Source of the DNA: Pseudomonas viciae
Lineage (GTDB): Bacteria; Pseudomonadota; Gammaproteobacteria; Pseudomonadales; Pseudomonadaceae
Assembly: GCF_004786035.1 (NCBI RefSeq)
Contig: NZ_CP035088.1
Location: 4,662,001 to 4,726,000 of the forward strand
Direction: 5' to 3'
DNA: 64,000 nucleotides
A program made the translations under genes and the position numbers. The notes under the pieces were generated by a model, which saw nothing but the letters and a program-made list of their open reading frames with translations, was not told where the DNA came from and did no database searches. Below, piece after piece: positions 25,776 through 32,730 of this stretch; the first letter of the stretch is position 1, and every line of letters starts with the position of its first letter.

Positions 25776-27320
25776 TCAGTTCGCCGCGTCGGCAACGCGT
25801 TGGCGTGGCAGCGCCAGTTGCAGCAGGTTGGATTCGTTGGCCTGGTCACGCGGCAACTCGCCGCGCATGGCCCCTTCGCAGAGCACCAGGATTCGGTCGG
25901 AAATACCCATCACTTCCATCAGGTCGCTGGACACCACAATCACCGCGATGCCGTCGGCCGCCAGGCTGTGGATAATCTGGTAGATCTCGGCCTTGGCACC
26001 GATGTCGATACCGCGGGTCGGCTCGTCCAACAGCAGGACTTTCATCGGCATCGACAGCCAGCGACCGAGGATCGCCTTCTGCTGATTGCCACCGGACAGG
26101 TACATGATTTTCTGCCCCGCCGTCGGGGTTTTCACTTTCAGCGCCTTGATCTGTTTGTCGGCGTTGCTCCGCTCCCAATCGCCACGCAACAGGCAGCCGA
26201 GGGTGGAATGGCTGCTGCGGGCGCTGATGTTGATGTTCTCGCTCACGCTGGCCAGCGGCATGATGCCTTCTTTCTTGCGGTCTTCCGGGCAGAGCAGCAC
26301 GCCGGCGGCGATGGCATCGCGGGGCGAACGCAATTTCAGTTCTTCACCATGCAACACCAGGCGCCCGTCCGTCTGACGCTCAAGGCCACTGAGCAAGCGC
26401 AGCAGCTCGGTACGACCGGCCCCCACCAACCCGAACAGCCCGAGGATTTCCCCCTTGTGCACTTGGAAACTCACGGGCTCGCGCAGTCCCGGGCCGAGCA
26501 GGCGATCAACCTGCAACGCCACGTCGCCGCGCTCGCGGGCACGGTAATCGTAGATGTCCTGGATATCGCGACCGACCATGCACGTCACCAACTGATCGTG
26601 GGTCAGTTCACTCATGTTCTCGAAGGTCCGTACGTAGCGGCCGTCCTTGAACACCGTCACCGCGTTACAGATGCGGAACACTTCTTCCATGCGGTGACTG
26701 ACGTACAGCACCACTTTGCCCTCGTCCCGCAGGCGGGTAATGATCGCCATCAAGCGGTCGATTTCCCGTGCCGAGAGGCTACTGGTGGGTTCATCAAAGG
26801 CAATGACATGGGCGCCACGGGACAAGGCCTTGGCGATTTCCACCAGTTGGCGCTGGCCGAGGGACAGACGACCGACTTTTTCCTGGGGGTCGATTTCATC
26901 GGCCAGGCCTTTGAGCAGCGTCAACGCCTGCTGGCGCAGCAGCCCACGATTGACCAGGCCGAAACGGGCCGGCAAATGGCCAAGGAACAGATTCTCGGCG
27001 ACAGTCATTTCTGGCACCAGGTGCAGCTCCTGGTGAATCACCGCCACGCCGCTGGCAATGCTGTCGGCGGTGGATTTGAAGGCCATCGTCTGCTCGCCGA
27101 TCTGTAAATCGCCGCTGCTCGGGATGTAGGCACCGCCGAGGATCTTCAACAACGTGGACTTGCCCGCGCCGTTCTCGCCCATCAAGGCATGAACCTGCCC
27201 CGGATGAGCAACGAAACTGATATTGGCCAGCGCCTGCACGCCAGGAAAGGATTTACCGATCCCGTTGAACCGCAAGCTGCCGCCGATGTTGTGTTGCTGT
27301 GTCGCTGTTTGCGCTTGCAT
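25776..27320 (-). CDS. araG: Arabinose/galactose-type ABC transporter ATP-binding protein (AraG-like)
   Basis: A 514-residue protein with two ABC domains, the normal architecture of sugar importers. The first half has Walker A GENGAGKST, signature LSLGQRQLVEIAKAL and Walker B VIAFDEPTSSL. The second has a degenerate P-loop GLVGAGRTELLR, signature LSGGNQQKAILGRWL and VLLLDEPTRGID. ATG at 27320 is chosen since GAGG lies 5 bases upstream. A hairpin lies between araF and this gene and probably lowers its expression relative to the binding protein. Confidence 0.92.
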   Translation of the reverse strand: MQAQTATQQHNIGGSLRFNGIGKSFPGVQALANISFVAHPGQVHALMGENGAGKSTLLKILGGAYIPSSGDLQIGEQTMAFKSTADSIASGVAVIHQELHLVPEMTVAENLFLGHLPARFGLVNRGLLRQQALTLLKGLADEIDPQEKVGRLSLGQRQLVEIAKALSRGAHVIAFDEPTSSLSAREIDRLMAIITRLRDEGKVVLYVSHRMEEVFRICNAVTVFKDGRYVRTFENMSELTHDQLVTCMVGRDIQDIYDYRARERGDVALQVDRLLGPGLREPVSFQVHKGEILGLFGLVGAGRTELLRLLSGLERQTDGRLVLHGEELKLRSPRDAIAAGVLLCPEDRKKEGIMPLASVSENINISARSSHSTLGCLLRGDWERSNADKQIKALKVKTPTAGQKIMYLSGGNQQKAILGRWLSMPMKVLLLDEPTRGIDIGAKAEIYQIIHSLAADGIAVIVVSSDLMEVMGISDRILVLCEGAMRGELPRDQANESNLLQLALPRQRVADAAN

Positions 27321-27344
27321 AACCACCTCGAACTCACAGAGATC

Positions 27345-27370
27345 AAGCGACCCCGTTGCCGGGGTCGCTT
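27345..27370 (-). other. Intercistronic hairpin between araF and araG
   Basis: A perfect 9-base stem, AGCGACCCC with GGGGTCGCT around a 6-base loop, lies between the araF stop and the araG ribosome site. There is no clear T run, so it is more likely an RNA stability or processing element than a full terminator. Confidence 0.7.
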
Positions 27371-27385
27371 TGAATCAATCGGCCA

Positions 27386-28390
27386 TCAATTCCACAGGCC
27401 GATTTTTTCCAGCTCTTGCTTGAAGTTCTCCCGAGTGATCAGCGTCACTTCGTCCATGGCGGTGTACTTCGGCGGCTCCTTGCCGGTGGTGACCCACTCG
27501 AACATCATTTCGGCAGTTTTGTAGCCTTCGATGTGTGGGCTAGGCAGCATCGAACCGAAGAAACCGCTGTTGGGTTTTTTCAGTTCGCCGATGGCGTCAG
27601 TGCCGTTGATGCCGATACCGATTACATTGGCCGCCGCAAAACCGGCGCTTTCAGTGGCGCGCACGCCGCCCAGCACAGTGTTGTCGTTCATGCCACCGAT
27701 GATCAGGTTTTTCGCGCCGCCGGGCAGTTTCACCAGGGCCGAGTTGGTGGCATCCATGCTGCCGGGTACATCGAGGGTTTTCAGCGCGGTGTAAAGAATG
27801 TGATCGTCTGGAAAGCCGGCCTTCTTCAGGGCGTCCACCGAACCGTCGGTGCGCTTCTTGCCAGTGTCCAGTTCGTTATAGGTGTTGATCACCGCGTAGG
27901 TGTCTTTCCAGTCCCAGCCGCGTTTTTTCGCTTCAGCGGCCATGGCGCTGCCCTGCTTCTGGCCTACTTCGAACGCGGCCATGCCCAGGTACGGCACGTC
28001 TTCCATGAACTTGCCATCGGAACCGACGAAACGGTCATCGACGGCAATCACTTTCATGTCGTTGAGCTTGGCCTTGGCCATGATGGCTGGGCCGAGGGAC
28101 ACGTCGGGCGGGCAGATTACAAAGCCCTTGGCGCCGTTGGCGGCGAGGCTGTCGATGGCCGAGAGGGTCTTCTCTCCGTCGGGCACGGCGATCTTGATCA
28201 CCTTGAAGCCCTTGTCCTTGCCCGCCTTTTCGGCGAACGCCCATTCGGTCTGGAACCAAGGCTCCTCGGCCTGCTTGACCAGAAAACCGATTTTCACTTC
28301 TTCAGCCGCCAGCAAGCTGCTGCTGAGGCTGACCGCGGTAACCGCCAGGGCGGCGCGGCACAGGGAACGGATCCCACGACGATGATTCAT
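27386..28390 (-). CDS. araF: L-arabinose/D-galactose-binding periplasmic protein (AraF-like)
   Basis: A 334-residue protein; the ATG at 28390 has AAGGAGT 6 bases upstream and opens a signal peptide of about 28 residues (ending SLLA/AE). The mature part follows the AraF pattern closely: KIGFLVKQAEEPWFQTEWAF near the start, KVIAVDDRFVGSDG, INTYNELDTGKKRTDG and GGMNDNTVLGGVRATES. E. coli AraF binds both L-arabinose and D-galactose. It lies downstream of the SDR gene (175 bases) and has a possible GntR operator in its own leader. Confidence 0.92.
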   Translation of the reverse strand: MNHRRGIRSLCRAALAVTAVSLSSSLLAAEEVKIGFLVKQAEEPWFQTEWAFAEKAGKDKGFKVIKIAVPDGEKTLSAIDSLAANGAKGFVICPPDVSLGPAIMAKAKLNDMKVIAVDDRFVGSDGKFMEDVPYLGMAAFEVGQKQGSAMAAEAKKRGWDWKDTYAVINTYNELDTGKKRTDGSVDALKKAGFPDDHILYTALKTLDVPGSMDATNSALVKLPGGAKNLIIGGMNDNTVLGGVRATESAGFAAANVIGIGINGTDAIGELKKPNSGFFGSMLPSPHIEGYKTAEMMFEWVTTGKEPPKYTAMDEVTLITRENFKQELEKIGLWN

Positions 28391-28512
28391 AGTTGACTCC
28401 TTGTTTTTTTTATTGAAAGCCAAACGTCCAGGGTTCTGCTCCACCATCGGTGGAAATGCGCAGGCTGGGCGGTCAAATCAAGTTGCTACACAGCATAGGC
28501 CCAAATAGTCAT

Positions 28513-28522
28513 ATCGTATGAT
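28513..28522. promoter_or_regulatory. Possible GntR operator upstream of araF
   Basis: ATCGTATGAT differs from the perfect palindrome ATCATATGAT in front of the gntR gene (31282) by one base. Both are followed on the plus strand by a TGATTGG sequence. The site is about 125 bases upstream of the araF start, in the gap after the SDR gene. Confidence 0.45.
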
Positions 28523-28565
28523 GATTGGATTACAGGCAAAGTTTCCGACTGCAACCCAGGAATAT

Positions 28566-29384
28566 TCAGTCGTGGTACATGACCGAACGTCCACCATCGA
28601 TGGTGATGCATGACGCGTTGATAAAAGGTGCTTCATCGCTGGCCAGGAACACGGCCGTCATTGCCACTTCGATCGGTTGCCCGATACGCTTTGGCGGGTG
28701 CAGATCCAGCGCACGCTGGCGTTCGGCATGAGGATCGGCAAAGCCGTTCCAGTAGTCGACATTCAGTTGGGTTTCGATATAACCCGGCGCAATGGCGTTG
28801 ACCCGTACCCCTTTTGGCGCATATTCGATACCCAGGGCGCGGGTCAGGCCAAGCAGGCCGTGCTTGGCCACCGGGTAAGGGAAACAGCCGGGAATGATGT
28901 GGGACGAATGGGTCGACGCGATGTTGATGATGCTGCCCACGCCCTGTTCGATCATCTGCGGCAACACCGCCTTGCAGCCATACCAGGCGCCATCCAGGTC
29001 GATGGCGAAGCAGCGACGCCAGTCTTCTTCACTCATTTCCAATGGGTCGCGGAACACGTTGACGCCGGCGCAATTCACCAACACGTCGATACGGCCGTGC
29101 AGCTCGACCGCACGGCGGGCCATGGCGTGCAGGTCCTGCTGGTTCGACACATCGGCTTTCAGCGCCTGCACGTCCGACCCGCGCTCACGCCAGTGGGCGG
29201 CGACTGTCTCGACCTTCTCGGCCTGAATGTCACTGATCACCAACCGTGCCTGTTGCGAAGCGAACGCGGCGACGATGGCCTCGCCGATACCCTGGGCAGC
29301 GCCAGTCAGCAACACGACCTTGTTCTTCAGTCGCTCGCCCTTCGGTGGCTCGGGCACTGGCGGCAAGGCAAGGGCTTCAGCCAT
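28566..29384 (-). CDS. SDR-family sugar 1-dehydrogenase (probable D-galactose / L-arabinose 1-dehydrogenase)
   Basis: A 272-residue short-chain dehydrogenase with the NAD(P) loop LLTGAAQGIGEAIV (residues about 24-37), NCAGVNV, catalytic Ser in NIASTHSS and the YPVAK motif. The ATG at 29384 has CAGGAG about 9 bases upstream and overlaps the stop of a 43-codon leader reading frame. Beside an AraF-type importer and an SMP-30 lactonase, and under a promoter nearly identical to that of dgoKADT, the best reading is oxidation of D-galactose to galactonolactone, the first step of the De Ley-Doudoroff path. L-arabinose may also be used. Substrate is inferred from context only. Confidence 0.85.
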   Translation of the reverse strand: MAEALALPPVPEPPKGERLKNKVVLLTGAAQGIGEAIVAAFASQQARLVISDIQAEKVETVAAHWRERGSDVQALKADVSNQQDLHAMARRAVELHGRIDVLVNCAGVNVFRDPLEMSEEDWRRCFAIDLDGAWYGCKAVLPQMIEQGVGSIINIASTHSSHIIPGCFPYPVAKHGLLGLTRALGIEYAPKGVRVNAIAPGYIETQLNVDYWNGFADPHAERQRALDLHPPKRIGQPIEVAMTAVFLASDEAPFINASCITIDGGRSVMYHD

Positions 29385-29508
29385 GGCTCAAGACTCCTGC
29401 TCGCAGGCACGACAAAAACCGGGCCTCCAGGGATGACCGGTCACAAGGCATTGTAAAAAACCGTGAGTCTCGTACGCCGCCAGGGCGTACGGGGGAGGAT
29501 CGTTGCAT
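29377..29508 (-). CDS. Possible 43-residue leader peptide upstream of the SDR gene
   Basis: An ATG at 29508 stands at exactly the place that the dgoK ATG takes in the homologous promoter module, with the same AGGTGAAG ribosome site. The frame runs 43 codons and stops at 29377-29379, overlapping the SDR start by 8 bases. It would be translated if the site is used, and could couple translation to the SDR gene. A 21-base hairpin, CGTACGCC-GCCAG-GGCGTACG (29471-29491), lies inside it. The peptide has no recognisable family, so it may be a relic of the duplicated promoter rather than a working protein. Confidence 0.4.
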   Translation of the reverse strand: MQRSSPVRPGGVRDSRFFTMPCDRSSLEARFLSCLRAGVLSHG

Positions 29509-29560
29509 CACTTCACCTGTTTTGTTTTTTTAGTGTGAGTGCGTATCGCTGATGGAGCCG

Positions 29561-29590
29561 ACTATAAACCCGACCACCAAATAATCTCAA
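29561..29590 (-). promoter_or_regulatory. Promoter of the SDR-araFGH region
   Basis: On the minus strand TTGAGA (29585-29590) and TATAGT (29561-29566) with an 18-base spacer match the dgoK promoter. RNA would start near 29554, giving a leader of about 170 bases before the SDR start. Confidence 0.7.
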
Positions 29591-29599
29591 TATATATAT

Positions 29600-30496
29600 T
29601 TACATCCCATATTTTGGGACAATCCCAGCAAACCGAGTACAGGCCACACCAGGGACATCCACCCGCATCGACAGCACGGCACCGTCCAGCGGATGGCCCA
29701 GCGGACTCGCCGCGCTGGTGATGTACAACGTCTTGAGGTCCTCACCACCGAACACACAACTGGTCGGTCGACTGACGGGCAACTCGATCACCCGATCGAC
29801 ATGACCGTCCGGGTGCAACCGCAGCAGGCAACTGCCATCCCAGCGCGCGTTCCAGATATAACCTCGGGCATCCATTGCCGAACCGTCCGGCCCACCACGG
29901 GGGTGGGGGCCAAACCAGACCTGCGCGGGCGCCAGGTTGCCCTCAGGGTAGATAAAGTGTCGGTACAACGTGCCATCGAGACTATCGCCGAAATACACCG
30001 TGGTGCCATCGGGGCTCCATAGCAAGGTGTTGGGAATGCCCAGCCCGCGCAACAACGGCATGACCCGACCATCACTGCTGACGCGAAACAGCCCGCCGGA
30101 CCGCTGCTCGACAGGCAAGTCCTCGCCCTCTTCGCCGATGTTGTTCTGCATGGTGCCAAGCCAGAGTTGGCCCAGGGCATCGCAACGGGCTTCGTTGGGC
30201 CGATTTCCGGGCTGGGGATCGGCCATGCACAGCAGCGTCAAGCGGGGTTCCAGCCCCGGTGAGTCGAGATCCAGCCGGTACACACCACTGCTCAGGGTCA
30301 CCAGCGCGTCGCCACTCTGGGTTGGAATGAAGGCAGACACATGCTCGGGCATCTGCCAGATCTGCACATTGGCGCCGATCAGTCGCAGCGCCTGCTTGCC
30401 GGCGATATCAACCCAATACAGTGCTTGTGTCGGCACATCCCAGAACGGCCCCTCACCCAATGTCGCCCGATGTTCCGTCACCGCTGTCCACTTCAT
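29600..30496 (-). CDS. SMP-30/gluconolactonase-family sugar lactonase
   Basis: A 298-residue six-bladed beta-propeller protein. Metal ligands expected for the family are visible: Glu in LGEGPFWDVP (residue about 15), Asn in NRPNEARCDALGQLWLGTM and Asp in VYFGDSLDGTLYRH. It would hydrolyse the aldonolactone made by the SDR dehydrogenase to galactonate (or arabonate). Its start overlaps the gntR stop by 4 bases, so it is co-transcribed with the regulator. Its last codons are also the palindromic operator of the next transcript. Confidence 0.88.
   Translation of the reverse strand: MKWTAVTEHRATLGEGPFWDVPTQALYWVDIAGKQALRLIGANVQIWQMPEHVSAFIPTQSGDALVTLSSGVYRLDLDSPGLEPRLTLLCMADPQPGNRPNEARCDALGQLWLGTMQNNIGEEGEDLPVEQRSGGLFRVSSDGRVMPLLRGLGIPNTLLWSPDGTTVYFGDSLDGTLYRHFIYPEGNLAPAQVWFGPHPRGGPDGSAMDARGYIWNARWDGSCLLRLHPDGHVDRVIELPVSRPTSCVFGGEDLKTLYITSAASPLGHPLDGAVLSMRVDVPGVACTRFAGIVPKYGM
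29605..29619. promoter_or_regulatory. Second copy of the TCCCA-N5-TGGGA operator
   Basis: TCCCA-TATTT-TGGGA lies 14 bases upstream of the -35 box of the SDR promoter, with the same adjoining AATCTCAATATATA segment as the dgoK copy. It is inside the lactonase gene, encoding its last residues (VPKYGM). Confidence 0.6.
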
Positions 30497-31239
30497 TGAA
30501 ACCTCCTGTTTCCAGCTTGCCCGGCAGCGTCTGTTCGACCGGCCATGACATTTGGGTAAAAGCGCTTGATCGCCAGGTCGGCATTATCGATCAGCGTCAT
30601 GCAGGCCCAGACACCGCGCGCCGCGTCACGGGCGGCGATGGCGTCGGCGATGTCCTTGTGAATCGGCAAGGTGCGGCGCAGCTCATCCGGGTCGGCGGCC
30701 GACACCTCGAACGACACCGCCAGCAGCGCGCCCAGGGCCGGGACCATCTGTTCGATGAATTGATTATGGCTGGCCGCGAGGATGCACTCGTGGAAAAACT
30801 GGTCGGCGCGGTTGTAATCGGCGCCGCTGTCCACCGCCCGCTCCAGGGCATGGTAGGCCAGGCGGATCGCCTGCACCTGGTCGGCCGTGGCCCGCTCGCA
30901 AGCCCAGCGCACCGCCATCGGCTCGATGGTACGGCGCAGGTCCAGCAAGTCATCGACAAAGTTTTCCGGCAGGCCGCTGCGCGACAGCCAGCCGACCACC
31001 TGCGGGTCGAACAGGTTCCAGCGCCGCACCGGCAACACCCGCGTACCGACTTTCGGCCCGACTTCGAGCATGCCTTTGGCCACCAGGGTCTTGATCGCCT
31101 CGCGAATCACTGTGCGGCTGACGCCCAGTTGCTGGCCCAAGTCCGCCTCGACCTTGATGGTCTGCCCAGGCTTGACCTGGCCGGCGGCGATCCAGCCCCC
31201 CAGCCAATCGACGGTCGATGCATGAAAACTGCTGGACAT
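30493..31239 (-). CDS. GntR-family (FadR subfamily) transcriptional regulator
   Basis: A 248-residue protein with a winged helix (residues about 5-70, VEADLGQQLGVSRTVIREAIKTL) and an all-helical FCD ligand domain carrying metal-site residues in DYNRADQFFHECIL and LPIHKDIADAI. It resembles galactonate regulators of the DgoR type. ATG at 31239 is chosen; GTG at 31257 is possible and neither has a strong ribosome site. It is the first gene of an operon with the lactonase gene. A perfect palindrome, ATCATATGAT, lies 43 bases upstream, so it probably controls itself and, through a similar site, araFGH. Confidence 0.88.
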   Translation of the reverse strand: MSSSFHASTVDWLGGWIAAGQVKPGQTIKVEADLGQQLGVSRTVIREAIKTLVAKGMLEVGPKVGTRVLPVRRWNLFDPQVVGWLSRSGLPENFVDDLLDLRRTIEPMAVRWACERATADQVQAIRLAYHALERAVDSGADYNRADQFFHECILAASHNQFIEQMVPALGALLAVSFEVSAADPDELRRTLPIHKDIADAIAARDAARGVWACMTLIDNADLAIKRFYPNVMAGRTDAAGQAGNRRFQ

Positions 31240-31281
31240 GAAAACCCCGTGGGCCACTCTTATTGGTGGTCCACGCTAATC

Positions 31282-31291
31282 ATCATATGAT
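31282..31291. promoter_or_regulatory. Palindromic operator upstream of gntR
   Basis: ATCATATGAT is a perfect 10-base palindrome in the leader of the gntR-lactonase operon. A one-mismatch copy lies upstream of araF. The size and position suit autoregulation by a GntR/FadR-type protein. Confidence 0.5.
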
Positions 31292-31323
31292 TGGGTGTCA
31301 ATTTGAATTTTACGCAAACCACC

Positions 31324-31412
31324 TGTGGGAGCGGGCTTGCTCGCGAAAGCGGTGGGTCAGCTGAGAAGATGTTGGATGTGCTGGCGCCTTCGCGAGCAAG
31401 CCCGCTCCCACA
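31324..31412. repeat. REP palindrome pair (REPIN)
   Basis: Inverted copies of TGTGGGAGCGGGCTTGCTCG enclose about 43 bases. It marks the right end of the sugar-catabolism region, just after the DUF1285 gene. Confidence 0.9.
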
Positions 31413-31416
31413 GGGT

Positions 31417-31977
31417 TTACGGTTCCAGGCCAATCGGGAAGAACACCCCACCACTCCACACGCCCAACCACCTCTGCCCATCGATCTCGCGGCTGACCGC
31501 CAGTTCCACCAGTTGGTAGAACACATTGCGGTGGATCAGCGCTTCGAGGTTGCTGCGCACATGCACGTAGGGCGCAGGCTCCTGGGTCTGGGGATCGATC
31601 ACCACCCGCAGCGGATGCTCGGCACCAGCCTCGGTGGTTTCCTCGACATTGGTGGTGAAGCGCAACAACTGCCCTTCCCCTTGACCTTCAACCTCGAGGG
31701 TCACGGCCACGAACGGCGCATCGTCGACCTTGATGCCGACTTTTTCCACGGGGGTAATCAGGAAGTAATCATCGCCGTCGCGGCGGATGATGGTGGAGAA
31801 CAGCTTGACCATCGGCTTTCGCCCGATAGGCGTGCCCAGGTAGTACCAGGTGCCGTCACGGGCGATGCGCATGTCGATGTCGCCGCAGAAGTCGGGGTTC
31901 CACAAGTGGACCGGCGGCAGGCCTTTGGTCTTGGGGATCTGCCCCAGCAAGTCATTGGCTTTTTGCGGTCCGCTCAT
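31417..31977 (-). CDS. DUF1285 family protein
   Basis: A 186-residue protein matching DUF1285 along its length: PPVHLWNPDFCGDIDMRIARDGTWYYLGTPI near the start and VFYQLVELAV near the end. A GGAGT ribosome site precedes the ATG. It lies 13 bases after the DUF4823 lipoprotein gene. There is no signal peptide. The family's function is not established, though a nucleotide- or protein-binding role has been suggested from structures. Confidence 0.88.
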   Translation of the reverse strand: MSGPQKANDLLGQIPKTKGLPPVHLWNPDFCGDIDMRIARDGTWYYLGTPIGRKPMVKLFSTIIRRDGDDYFLITPVEKVGIKVDDAPFVAVTLEVEGQGEGQLLRFTTNVEETTEAGAEHPLRVVIDPQTQEPAPYVHVRSNLEALIHRNVFYQLVELAVSREIDGQRWLGVWSGGVFFPIGLEP

Positions 31978-31990
31978 GGTGACTCCTTAT

Positions 31991-32596
31991 TTACTCGTCG
32001 CCCATCCCCAGCAAGGTGCGGGCATATTCACGCAAAGGCGCGGCGATGAGGTCTTGTGGTTGCTTGTCGTGCAACGTCAGTAAACCGCCACGACTCTTGA
32101 TCCGTGCAGTATCAATCAAATACTGGGTGCTGGTCTCGATCAACATGATTTGAATCACGCTGGTATCCACACCCAGGCGATCCACCGCTTCTTCATCTTG
32201 CCATTCGTCGGTGTTGCCGATGCGGTTATCGGCCTTGGCGAACCGGGTGTAAAGCAAGTAATGGGCACCGGCGGCACGGGCTTCGCCCATGGCCTGGTCG
32301 AGGCCTTCGGGAACACGGGCGCGACGGACCATGGGGAAATATTCGATGAAACCGTTAAAGGCTTCTTCGGCCACGACGTTGGGACGCGGATAGGCGCTGC
32401 CGGGTGGCGCGAAGGCCCCCTGAGCGATGTAGATGAACGAGTCCGGCTGAATACGCAGGTTGTTTATACGACGGCTTTCGCTATGGTCCAGCAGGCCAGC
32501 GTCGCTCATGTGGTAACGAACGCCCTCCCCCATGTCGCTGACATTCATGCAGCCACCAAGCGCCAAAACGGCCAGCAGCAAAACCAGGCTACGCAT
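31991..32596 (-). CDS. DUF4823 lipoprotein
   Basis: The start at 32596 (MRSLVLLLAVLALGGC) has GGAGG 5 bases upstream and yields 201 residues; the in-frame TTG four codons earlier is not needed. The lipobox is LGGC with lipidated Cys 16. The mature part, with EYFPMVRRARVPEGLDQAM and GAHYLLYTRFAKADNR, fits DUF4823. It should be anchored in the outer or inner membrane; the function is unknown. It shares a transcript with DUF1285. Confidence 0.88.
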   Translation of the reverse strand: MRSLVLLLAVLALGGCMNVSDMGEGVRYHMSDAGLLDHSESRRINNLRIQPDSFIYIAQGAFAPPGSAYPRPNVVAEEAFNGFIEYFPMVRRARVPEGLDQAMGEARAAGAHYLLYTRFAKADNRIGNTDEWQDEEAVDRLGVDTSVIQIMLIETSTQYLIDTARIKSRGGLLTLHDKQPQDLIAAPLREYARTLLGMGDE

Positions 32597-32730
32597 CCTA
32601 CCCTCCAAAAACCGGTGACGGAAAACCGGCGAATGGCCAGTGGATGCAGCTTTTGCGCCAGCTCATCGAAATACGGGTGTCAGACGGATCCAAGCAGAAT
32701 GAAAAATGGCTATCGCGGGCAAGCCTTCGG

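Noticed and set aside
24804..27107. Reading frame of 767 codons antisense to araH and araG
   Set aside because: It spans two real genes on the other strand and is His/Gln-rich, the usual shadow of GC-rich transporter genes.
32708..32725. Single REP-like half (CTATCGCGGGCAAGCC)
   Set aside because: Only one degenerate arm is present, so I did not list it as a repeat.
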